Shown: piece by piece, positions 41,417-48,398 of the stretch
Layout: each line of letters starts with the position of its first letter
Numbering within the stretch: position 1 is the first letter of the stretch
NCBI GenBank assembly: GCA_964655245.1
Contig: CAZZLQ010000008.1
Span: 1-50,331, forward strand
DNA from: JBEIHI01 sp964655245
GTDB taxonomy: Bacteria > Bdellovibrionota > UBA2394
Length of the DNA: 50,331 nucleotides
Reading direction: 5' to 3'
Notes under the pieces: generated by a model
Databases searched by the model: none
What the model was told of the DNA's origin: nothing
Seen by the model: only the letters and a program-made list of their open reading frames with translations
Translations under genes and position numbers: made by a program

Positions 41417-42334
41417 GTGGATGACGAATCCGATACAGATCTAACGACCGCGATCACAAAGCTTGACGGATCTCATGAGTTGCAGACTCAGCGACTCGCC
41501 GTCCTTCTCGTTATGACAGGTCCCTCAACGGGACAAACCATCTATCTTGAAACGAAGGATCACTGGGTGCTTGGTCGAGGCACCGGATGTGATATCGTCC
41601 TTCAAGAGAATTCGATTAGCCGCCAACATTGCGATGTGGTTTTTGATCCCAAGGGTCAATGGATTGTGAAGGATCTAAAGTCGAGTAATGGGACTTGGGT
41701 TAACGGTCGACAGATTTCGCGACACGCCCTCGAGAGCGGAGACAAGATTCAATTGGGCTCATCTGTTATTGTGAAGTTTGTCCTCCAAGATCAACTTGAA
41801 GCTGCCTTTCAGAAGGAGCTTTACGAATCAGCGACCAGGGACTCACTCACGGGTCTTTGCTCAAAGCGCTTTTTGATGGAACAGCTAGACGTAGAGTTTA
41901 ATTTTCATCGTAGAACAAAAAAACCGCTCAGTCTGATCATGTGTGACATCGATTTTTTTAAGAAGATCAATGACACCTACGGCCATTTAGGAGGCGATCA
42001 AGTCCTTCGAGACCTCGGCCTACAGATTTCTCCGATGTTAAGAAAAGGAGACCTGGCCGGTCGCTACGGAGGCGAAGAAGTTATTTTCTTTTTGCGAGAA
42101 ACTCCACTGTCTGGCGCCATGGTTTTTGCAGAAAGAGTCAGAAAATTGGTTGAATCACACCCCTTTCTCTACGAAGGAAAAAGGATCTCGGTGACGGTCT
42201 CGATGGGTGTCGCCACCTTCCTTCAAGATAATTACGCAAGCCCTGATCTGCTTATCAAAGCGGCCGATGAGTTTCTCTACAAAGCAAAACAGACAGGTAG
42301 AAATCGAGTTGTCTGTATGACCTCGCAAGGCTAG
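41417..42334 (+). CDS. FHA-GGDEF diguanylate cyclase
   Basis: The 305-residue protein joins an FHA phosphothreonine-binding domain (about 40-115; WVLGRGTGCDIVLQENSISR and SSNGTWVNG) to a GGDEF domain (about 145-305). The active-site signature is GGEE at 218-221 (RYGGEEVIFF), consistent with an active c-di-GMP synthase, and an RKGD inhibitory site at 209-212 lies five residues before it. FHA control suggests that a Ser/Thr kinase elsewhere tunes its output. This is the well-known layout of the Bdellovibrio invasion cyclase DgcB; orthology is not shown. The GTG start has no ribosome site but a promoter directly upstream. Confidence 0.92.
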   Translation: MDDESDTDLTTAITKLDGSHELQTQRLAVLLVMTGPSTGQTIYLETKDHWVLGRGTGCDIVLQENSISRQHCDVVFDPKGQWIVKDLKSSNGTWVNGRQISRHALESGDKIQLGSSVIVKFVLQDQLEAAFQKELYESATRDSLTGLCSKRFLMEQLDVEFNFHRRTKKPLSLIMCDIDFFKKINDTYGHLGGDQVLRDLGLQISPMLRKGDLAGRYGGEEVIFFLRETPLSGAMVFAERVRKLVESHPFLYEGKRISVTVSMGVATFLQDNYASPDLLIKAADEFLYKAKQTGRNRVVCMTSQG

Positions 42335-42337
42335 TCT
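42309..42337 (+). promoter_or_regulatory. Leaderless-type promoter of the dehydratase pair
   Basis: TTGTCT at 42309-42314, 17 bases, then TAGTCT at 42332-42337, seven bases before the ATG at 42345. It lies mostly inside the end of the cyclase gene and repeats the TTGTCT / TAGnCT pattern of 16706-16734. Confidence 0.5.
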
Positions 42338-42344
42338 CCATCGA

Positions 42345-42728
42345 ATGAATATCCCGGCTTGTCCGCTCAACGCTGAACCCTACGAGATCCGTTTTGATCA
42401 GGAGCTCGTGAAAAAGTTTGAAAAGGCTTTTCGATCGGGCTCTCACTCGATCCCACCGACTATTGGGGCCATTGCATTGCAAGGCGCCTTTCACATTATC
42501 AACAACACATTGAAGGCGGACTGGAGAAAGCTTTTGCACGTGAGTCAGACCTTTGAGTACCTAAAGCCGATTCAGCTCCCGATGACACTCAAGACGCAAA
42601 CGACCCTCAAGGAAGTCAAAACTAGAGCTCAAATGCACTTTTTAAATTTTGAGATTACTCTGACCGACACCATGACGGGTGAACCCATCATGAACTCTAA
42701 ATCAACAATCATTGTGAGAACAACATGA
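42345..42728 (+). CDS. Hotdog-fold dehydratase subunit, FAS1/HadA-like
   Basis: The 127-residue protein resembles the non-catalytic or substrate-binding half of two-subunit (R)-hydratases: FEKAFRSGSHSIPPTIGAIALQGAFH, then LLHVSQTFEYLKPIQLPMTL and a strand-rich end. The layout is like HadA or HadC of mycobacterial fatty acid synthase II, though no single motif is decisive. It overlaps the MaoC-type gene by four bases, so the two subunits are co-translated. It has no ribosome site but its own promoter candidate. Confidence 0.65.
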   Translation: MNIPACPLNAEPYEIRFDQELVKKFEKAFRSGSHSIPPTIGAIALQGAFHIINNTLKADWRKLLHVSQTFEYLKPIQLPMTLKTQTTLKEVKTRAQMHFLNFEITLTDTMTGEPIMNSKSTIIVRTT

Positions 42729-43099
42729 CCCTCTCTGAATCCATCGAGTTTCCGGAAATCACCAAAGAACAGATCCGCGACTATTGTGAAGCTTCAGGAG
42801 ATCATAATCGGATTCACTGGGACTCGGATTTCGCCCGCGAATCAGGACTGCCTGACGTCATCGCTCATGGAATGCTCTCCATGGGTCTGTTGGGTGAGGC
42901 ACTTGAACGTTGGGGCTACTCTCAATCGAGACTTGCGACATTTGAAGCGAAGTTTAAGGAGATGGTTAACCCTGGGGACAGGCTTCATGCTGTTTGCCGA
43001 AACCCCGATGAGGCGCGGGCTGGCGGGCTACTGCGATTGAGCTTGAGCAACCAAATGGGGACCGAAGTCTGCAGCGCTACAGTGAAAGTTTTGCCGTAA
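42725..43099 (+). CDS. MaoC-like (R)-hydroxyacyl dehydratase/hydratase
   Basis: The 124-residue hotdog protein has the hydratase-2 motif YCEASGDHNRIHWDSDFARE with catalytic Asp and His, then LPDVIAHGMLSMGLLGEAL. It interconverts 3-hydroxyacyl and 2-enoyl thioesters. With the preceding HadA-like protein it should form a heterodimer similar to mycobacterial HadAB. Whether the substrate is carried by CoA or ACP is not determinable. The stop codon lies in the loop of a short hairpin. Confidence 0.85.
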   Translation: MTLSESIEFPEITKEQIRDYCEASGDHNRIHWDSDFARESGLPDVIAHGMLSMGLLGEALERWGYSQSRLATFEAKFKEMVNPGDRLHAVCRNPDEARAGGLLRLSLSNQMGTEVCSATVKVLP

Positions 43100-43104
43100 G
43101 GCAA
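43091..43104 (+). terminator. GNRA-capped hairpin at the maoC stop
   Basis: TTGCC-GTAA-GGCAA forms a 5-bp stem capped by a GUAA tetraloop that contains the stop codon. Only TTCC follows, so termination would be weak. Confidence 0.35.
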
Positions 43105-43153
43105 TTCCACGGTCCTATAAACCCATTTTATTGAGTTTTCCGGCGTTTCCCAA

Positions 43154-43169
43154 TGGCATGCCGATTGCA
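43154..43169 (+). promoter_or_regulatory. Sigma-54 promoter of a small exported protein
   Basis: TGGCATG-CCGA-TTGCA matches the -24/-12 consensus with GG and GC ten bases apart. The expected start near 43180 is about two bases before the ATG at 43182. Confidence 0.75.
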
Positions 43170-43181
43170 CCCCTTCTAAGC

Positions 43182-43652
43182 ATGAGGGAGATTAAGTTCT
43201 TGTTTCTATCTATCGGCCTATTCATTCCATGCCTTGTTTCTGCTTCGGACTCAGAAATCAGACCAACAGAAAGCCGGACAAATGTCGTCGTTTGCGAGCG
43301 ACCAGAGACGGTTGGCCTCTACAAACAATGCTATGAAGCCCAGCTTCTTGAGAGGATCTCAGGAATGGCGAGAGTTTACTCTCTTCCACAGCGTCAGGTG
43401 ATCACAGTCCCCATCAACCGGATTTTTATTCCTCAAGCAGCTGCTCAGTCCAAACAGACTAAATCCAACTATCCGATCGCCATCCCAGGACGATTCCTGT
43501 GGAACACAGCGCCGGAGGGCTACCAAAGCCTTTGCAATCTTGATGCAATCAGCTCTCAATCATCATTTCTCACGGTTTCGTGTGGACGGTATCAAGGGGA
43601 AAAGATTCTGCGGGATCATGCACTCTTTTTGAAGCCCATCACAGAGCAATAA
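43182..43652 (+). CDS. Small exported protein of unknown function under sigma-54 control
   Basis: The 156-residue product starts MREIKFLFLSIGLFIPCLVSAS, a signal peptide with likely cleavage after SAS or VSA. The mature part is beta-rich and holds several cysteines in NVVVCERPE, LYKQCYEAQ, SLCNLD and VSCGRYQ, which may form disulfides in the periplasm or outside the cell. No family is recognised. I chose ATG 43182 because an upstream in-frame start would run through the sigma-54 promoter. No ribosome site is present. It ends three bases before the convergent HD-GYP-like gene. Confidence 0.75.
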   Translation: MREIKFLFLSIGLFIPCLVSASDSEIRPTESRTNVVVCERPETVGLYKQCYEAQLLERISGMARVYSLPQRQVITVPINRIFIPQAAAQSKQTKSNYPIAIPGRFLWNTAPEGYQSLCNLDAISSQSSFLTVSCGRYQGEKILRDHALFLKPITEQ

Positions 43653-43654
43653 GA

Positions 43655-45082
43655 TCAATCAAAAAAGTACCCCACAACATTCACGCCTTCGCGCTTGGGA
43701 TCAAGAATTCGAGCAACCTCGACACTCTTCTCAAGGCCAAGATCCAAGAGCCTGGAGACTTCGGAATCTGTTTGGATCACCGTCTTCACCATGGGACGCC
43801 CCGGCAACTCTCCAGTGGGCCGATAGACAATACCTCGCTGCTGATTGTTCAACATCACGAGACTCCCCACGGGAGTTGGACCCATAAAACGAACAAACAG
43901 ATAGTACAGCAGCGGATCTAAATCGCCTCCACCACTTTGAGAAACTTTGCTTCCCAATAATCGAATAGCTTCATGAGGCAGATACGGTTCTCGAAACGGA
44001 CGCTCCGATGTCAGCGCAACATATTGCGATACGAGCCTTAACAGGCGGCTTTCAAGGGCTAGAGATACGGAAGACTGCTGAGGTGCGCGTGAGAACTCAA
44101 AAATCGCAAGCAGTCTTTCCAAAACGGGGCGAGAAGAACCCTGAAGCTGGATCAATTTGTAAACCCCAGAGGCCTGAGCATCTAGAACTTTACGATACTC
44201 AATGGGAGTGAGGCTCGACGATTTGAGAACGACGGACATTTCCTCGCCACCCACCAAACCAACATTGTAGAAGAGTCCGATCAAGCCGAGATTCACCTGC
44301 TCTCGAAATGAAAAGCCCATCTCCTGCGCCATCAAGCACGACAGAATACTTGTCCCTAATGCCTGCCCCACCGCAATATCCATGCCGACATCGCCCGTCT
44401 CAGGTCGTATCAGGCTCAAAGCAACCAGATTGTACGGTGCAACTCTCGCAATCTCGACCATCTCGATCAGATCTCGCTTTAATCGCCGATGCGTCTTCAA
44501 TTCATTTTTCGAGATGCCTTGGAAGAATTCCAAAGTACTCTCTTGAAGCATAAAGTACCGGTGAAGTGCATACTGAGAGCTCATGAGGAGCTCCTTGCTC
44601 TTCAAACGTTGTTTGACGCGATCAGGATCTACAAAACGAAGCTCAATGTTTGTAAAGGCTCCATTGATGGGCCGCGGTTTCTTGCTGACATTGATATGGA
44701 GCGCCATCTTTGCAAAGAATTCTCCCACATTCTCTTGGCTTGCTTCAGGAAGAATGCGGATGGACTCCAGCAGAGATAACTCCATGGCCTCCGTGATTTT
44801 TTTCTGCGCTTCCACGATCGAGAAGTGAGCAGCAACTTTGACTGTATTCAGCAACAGAATCCCATCCAGATACTCAATACTTACTCCAGGCTCAGCGGAA
44901 CTCTGGCGCAAGATCTCAAAGGTCTTTGAAAACTGCTGAAAAGGTCTTTGGAGAGAGGCATTCTTGACGTCATGAATCGAAAGTCCTGCAATGATCTGAT
45001 AGGTTGCATTCAGAAAATCGCGACGAAGGTCCTCGACAGGGCCGGCTGAAGCGACGGATTGCAGTGACTCGCTATCACTCAT
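43655..45082 (-). CDS. Degenerate HD-GYP-like protein
   Basis: The 475-residue protein has a C-terminal half (about 225-440) following the HD-GYP pattern, with catalytic residues replaced. LGLIGLFYNVGLVGG stands where LLHDIGKI is expected, losing the HD pair, and no GYP motif is found near ASGVYKLIQLQG. The closing ALTSERPFREPYLPHEAIRLL and LFVRFMGPTPVGSLVMLN match the end of HD-GYP phosphodiesterases well. It probably cannot hydrolyse c-di-GMP and may bind it or a protein instead. The N-terminal 220 residues are helical and unassigned. It overlaps the HEAT-repeat gene by four bases. Confidence 0.78.
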   Translation of the reverse strand: MSDSESLQSVASAGPVEDLRRDFLNATYQIIAGLSIHDVKNASLQRPFQQFSKTFEILRQSSAEPGVSIEYLDGILLLNTVKVAAHFSIVEAQKKITEAMELSLLESIRILPEASQENVGEFFAKMALHINVSKKPRPINGAFTNIELRFVDPDRVKQRLKSKELLMSSQYALHRYFMLQESTLEFFQGISKNELKTHRRLKRDLIEMVEIARVAPYNLVALSLIRPETGDVGMDIAVGQALGTSILSCLMAQEMGFSFREQVNLGLIGLFYNVGLVGGEEMSVVLKSSSLTPIEYRKVLDAQASGVYKLIQLQGSSRPVLERLLAIFEFSRAPQQSSVSLALESRLLRLVSQYVALTSERPFREPYLPHEAIRLLGSKVSQSGGGDLDPLLYYLFVRFMGPTPVGSLVMLNNQQRGIVYRPTGELPGRPMVKTVIQTDSEVSRLLDLGLEKSVEVARILDPKREGVNVVGYFFD

Positions 45083-46782
45083 TGGGCATCCCCCTTACCT
45101 GATTTGAGGAGCTTCTGAATCAAGACCTCAAGACTGGGATCCAGGCCAGAACGCTCAATCATCGAAACAAACTGAGGTGCATCCTCGTGATGCGAAGAAA
45201 GAAGCGATCGAAGAATAAGTGTTCGCTTTGCTGTCTCTGTCTTCTTCTTAAAAAATCCAGAACCAGGCAGATTCCAAAGCTCGACAAGATACGGAAACGC
45301 CAGAGCTCCGCCCATCTGAATCACAGTCGCATAGGCTCTTTCCTGCTCCTCTACGGCAAGCTCAGAAAAGCCACTTGAATCAAGGTGAGCTTTTAAGGTT
45401 GTCAGAGCAGATCGATGGTTTACCTGTGCCAGCAATTCATAGACGAGCAGCCGCTCTTCCGCGGCATCGGATTTCAAGATTTCTGAAAACACCTTGAGCG
45501 TCTCTTCTCCACCAATCACCGCAAGGAATCGAATGACTTTTATTCGAATCGCAGGTCCACACCCCTCAAGCATGAGCTGAAGCAGCTTTTGATAGTGGGC
45601 AGATGGCTTTTGAGAAAGGACAGCAAGCAATCGCTCCCAGCAAGACCACTGCGGATTTTTCGCCACCATTTCGAGAACCCAATTAAGAAAGAGAGGGGTA
45701 TTCCTCAAAACGAACTCAGCAAGACCTCGGGCTAGAGCAGGATGATCCCCCATCATCAGAATCACGAGCTTGACTGAGGACTGAGGCCCCATGGCTAGCA
45801 ATCGCAATAGCTTTTCTTCACCAGACTCAAGACCTAGGACCCCCTTGTAGAGCGGCAGATTGTCGACATGATAGATACCGTCGAGGACCTTTTGATACTC
45901 CCCTACTTTGTCGGGGCGACTCTTTTGCATCGTATTAAGCTTAGTCACTACAGCTTCAAACAAATCAAACATGCCACTCTGAAGACTCATGAGGGTGATA
46001 CGATTGACCAGATCTCGCCCCACTCGACTTTGCTCACCGTCTTTATCATTCATCAGGAAATGAAATCCCATGAACAAGAGACGCTCGAGAGTTTGACGTT
46101 CGCTCTGAACACCGTCACGCCCAATATTGAGAGTCCGGATCAGCTTTTGAACATCAGAGTCGGGGCGACTAAACTGAGCCGTATTGAGGCGGAAGTCTTC
46201 CAGAATTTTGAGATCCTCAGCCCGGAGCTTCCGAACGGAAGAAGCGGTGACTGGGCTTTGCTTCTCGGAGGTCTTTGAAACAAACTTTCGCAGCCGCTCT
46301 TTGATCCCCGGATCAGACTCCATGCTTTCCTGAAGCAGATCTGCCCCGACCACTCTCATGTGAGGAAGATTCTTTTCCAAAAACAAGCAATAGAGATCAT
46401 CATCCATGAATTCCTGTTTGGAAAAATCCGTTGCGAGAACCGAGATCGCACTCTTGAGCTGATCACGATCGAAGCCCCGCTTAAAAATCAAAAGACGAAT
46501 TCCTGCATCGTAGAGGGCGAGACTCATGGATGTTTTTGGATCCTTGTTTGAATAAACAGCCTTTCGTTCAAAAATGATTTCATGGGGCTTAACCGCGAGC
46601 TCAAGCTCATCGGAATCAAGGAGACAGCGTTCTAAAACCGAAACAGTATTTTCAAAAACATTCTCGAGCGTCTGCTGACCGGAGCCGTAAGAATACAAAG
46701 AGACTGCGCGAACACATTTCGAAAGCGCTGTCAAAAAAATCTCGACTTGATTCTTTCTGCCCACTTGGGCAACTGGTTCCAA
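45079..46782 (-). CDS. HEAT-repeat scaffold protein
   Basis: The 567-residue soluble protein has an unassigned N-terminal part (NQVEIFLTALSKCVRAVSLY and following) and a C-terminal array of HEAT-like helical pairs, for example IKVIRFLAVIGGEETLKVFSEIL and RLLVYELLAQVNHRSALTTLK. No signal peptide is seen. It probably serves as a scaffold for the degenerate HD-GYP partner, with which it is translationally coupled. The frame starts at TTG 46782, which has a G-rich ribosome site six bases upstream; the next GTG at 46764 has none. Confidence 0.75.
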   Translation of the reverse strand: MEPVAQVGRKNQVEIFLTALSKCVRAVSLYSYGSGQQTLENVFENTVSVLERCLLDSDELELAVKPHEIIFERKAVYSNKDPKTSMSLALYDAGIRLLIFKRGFDRDQLKSAISVLATDFSKQEFMDDDLYCLFLEKNLPHMRVVGADLLQESMESDPGIKERLRKFVSKTSEKQSPVTASSVRKLRAEDLKILEDFRLNTAQFSRPDSDVQKLIRTLNIGRDGVQSERQTLERLLFMGFHFLMNDKDGEQSRVGRDLVNRITLMSLQSGMFDLFEAVVTKLNTMQKSRPDKVGEYQKVLDGIYHVDNLPLYKGVLGLESGEEKLLRLLAMGPQSSVKLVILMMGDHPALARGLAEFVLRNTPLFLNWVLEMVAKNPQWSCWERLLAVLSQKPSAHYQKLLQLMLEGCGPAIRIKVIRFLAVIGGEETLKVFSEILKSDAAEERLLVYELLAQVNHRSALTTLKAHLDSSGFSELAVEEQERAYATVIQMGGALAFPYLVELWNLPGSGFFKKKTETAKRTLILRSLLSSHHEDAPQFVSMIERSGLDPSLEVLIQKLLKSGKGDAQ

Positions 46783-46844
46783 GGTACGCCCCCCAATCCC
46801 CTATTTTATATTGAAAAAACTAGCTCGGGCAGGCACCCATCCCC

Positions 46845-46850
46845 TATTCT
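46845..46850 (+). promoter_or_regulatory. -10-like box of the hydrolase/ArsA operon
   Basis: TATTCT ends seven bases before the ATG at 46858 and no ribosome site lies between. No convincing -35 box is seen. Confidence 0.3.
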
Positions 46851-46857
46851 AGAAACT

Positions 46858-47664
46858 ATGGACCTTTTGCTTGGGGCACTGCAGCTTGGCTTTGCCCTTC
46901 TTTTGACCCTCCTCTTCGGGCTTTGGTTCGTTTCTGTGTCATTGGCATGGAGCTGGGCTCAGCAGCGATCGATGGCTGAAAAGGCCTCGGTATCACTCGC
47001 TGAGGTGCTCGCTATCGCCTCGATTGAGTGGGGCGGATTTCTCACCGTCGGGGCTCTGCAGTTCTTGAGGCGACGCCCCGTCTATGAGGCGCCTCCTATT
47101 CGTCTGAACGAAAGCCCTCGATCTCACTACCCGATCATTTTTGTGCCCTCACTCCATTTGAATTCAGGACTCTTCCAGATTCTTCAATGGAGGCTTCAAA
47201 AGCACCACTACAAGAGCTTGTGGCCATTCGATTGGCCGAGTTTTTTGAAAAGTGCGGAATTGATGGAGGAGGAGCTTTTGAGATTTATCGAGTCACGAAT
47301 ACAAAAGACAAAAAGTCCTGAGCTCACGATCATCTCATTCGGAACAAGTGGACCGATCATCGCTAAAACTCTCAAGCGCCCTGAGTTAGAATCTCTAAAA
47401 ATCAAATGGATTGCCATCTCCGCTCCTCTTCATGCCACGGCTGCCTTGTCATTTTTGCAAACAGAACGTTGGAAATCGAGTCTCACCCTGACAACGGCAT
47501 CGCGACGCCCTCCCGATGCCGTCATTGCTGGGGAGCGAGACACTGTCTGCTATCCCGTTGCCGTTTTTGAAAGGGAGCCAGATCTTCAACTGAAAGACGT
47601 GGGTCACTTTGGATCTTTGCTTCACTCATCGACCACTCAGTTTGTTTTGGATTTTCTTCAATGA
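46858..47664 (+). CDS. Membrane-anchored alpha/beta-hydrolase-like protein without nucleophile
   Basis: From ATG 46858 the product is 268 residues with one N-terminal membrane helix (about 3-34, LLLGALQLGFALLLTLLFGL). The rest follows lipase/PGAP1-type alpha/beta hydrolases: YPIIFVPSLHLNSGLFQILQ, YKSLWPFDWPSF, and a likely histidine region DVGHFGSLLHS. At the nucleophile elbow, where GHSMGG is expected, it has SFGTSG, so the serine position appears to be Gly. It is therefore probably inactive or uses a shifted serine. It overlaps the first ArsA-like gene by four bases. The longer frame from 46747 runs through the divergent promoter region and is rejected. Confidence 0.7.
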   Translation: MDLLLGALQLGFALLLTLLFGLWFVSVSLAWSWAQQRSMAEKASVSLAEVLAIASIEWGGFLTVGALQFLRRRPVYEAPPIRLNESPRSHYPIIFVPSLHLNSGLFQILQWRLQKHHYKSLWPFDWPSFLKSAELMEEELLRFIESRIQKTKSPELTIISFGTSGPIIAKTLKRPELESLKIKWIAISAPLHATAALSFLQTERWKSSLTLTTASRRPPDAVIAGERDTVCYPVAVFEREPDLQLKDVGHFGSLLHSSTTQFVLDFLQ

Positions 47665-48398
47665 GTCGCACGCAGCTTAAATTTGTCAGCGGCAAGGGAG
47701 GGGTTGGAAAAACTTACTTCAGCATCTATCTCCAGCGCCGAGATCCTCGATTCTGCCTTGCTGAGCTGGCCCATGCGCTCAAACCTGAATGCGAGAAATG
47801 GGAACAATCCGTACCCCCCATTTTTCGCTTTTCGCAGAAGGATTTAGCTGAGGCCTTCCTGCGACGTACTCTGAAGATCGGGGTTGTTTCGCAGTGGATC
47901 GCTGAAAACAAGCTTTTTCAAAACCTACTCGACCTCGCACCCAATCTCACCGAACTTCTTTTGCTTGAGCAATGGACTCAACTGAGTGAAGAGACGCCGT
48001 TTGTTGTAGATGCCCCTTCGACGGGGCATTTTATCGCTCTGTTTGAAGCCATTCATGGAGCGCGCGAGCTGTTTGAATCGGGAAGTCTCCGCTCCATTGC
48101 TGACGAACTTCATCACTTTTTTTCACAGACACCAGAAAAGACTGAGATTCATCTTGTCAGTCTCCCTGAGCAGTCTAGCCTTTTGGAAAGCCTAGAGATT
48201 GAAGAACGCATCACCGCACTCTATCCCAAAATCAAAATCTTCCATGCCCTCAACAAAAGACATTTTGCTCCTGAGAATCCTCCGGATCTGAAGGAACCCT
48301 GGCTGTCTCTCGCATTCAAGAGACCCCTGCTTGAAGAAAAGCGGATTGAGGGCCGAATGTTTCAAACGGTTCTTCCAGAGGGGGCTCCCCCGGTATGA
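47661..48398 (+). CDS. ArsA/GET3-like P-loop ATPase, first of a pair
   Basis: The 245-residue protein has an intact deviant Walker A motif SGKGGVGKT (signature Lys12, Lys17) and a switch-II-like VVDAPSTGH (Asp117 to His123). The switch-I segment usually reading DPAHSLxD is changed to ELAHALKP, losing both the aspartate before PAH and the catalytic one. The family includes the arsenite ATPase ArsA and the tail-anchored-protein targeting factor GET3. No arsenic genes are present. It overlaps its neighbours by four bases on both sides, so the three genes are co-translated. Confidence 0.83.
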   Translation: MSRTQLKFVSGKGGVGKTYFSIYLQRRDPRFCLAELAHALKPECEKWEQSVPPIFRFSQKDLAEAFLRRTLKIGVVSQWIAENKLFQNLLDLAPNLTELLLLEQWTQLSEETPFVVDAPSTGHFIALFEAIHGARELFESGSLRSIADELHHFFSQTPEKTEIHLVSLPEQSSLLESLEIEERITALYPKIKIFHALNKRHFAPENPPDLKEPWLSLAFKRPLLEEKRIEGRMFQTVLPEGAPPV

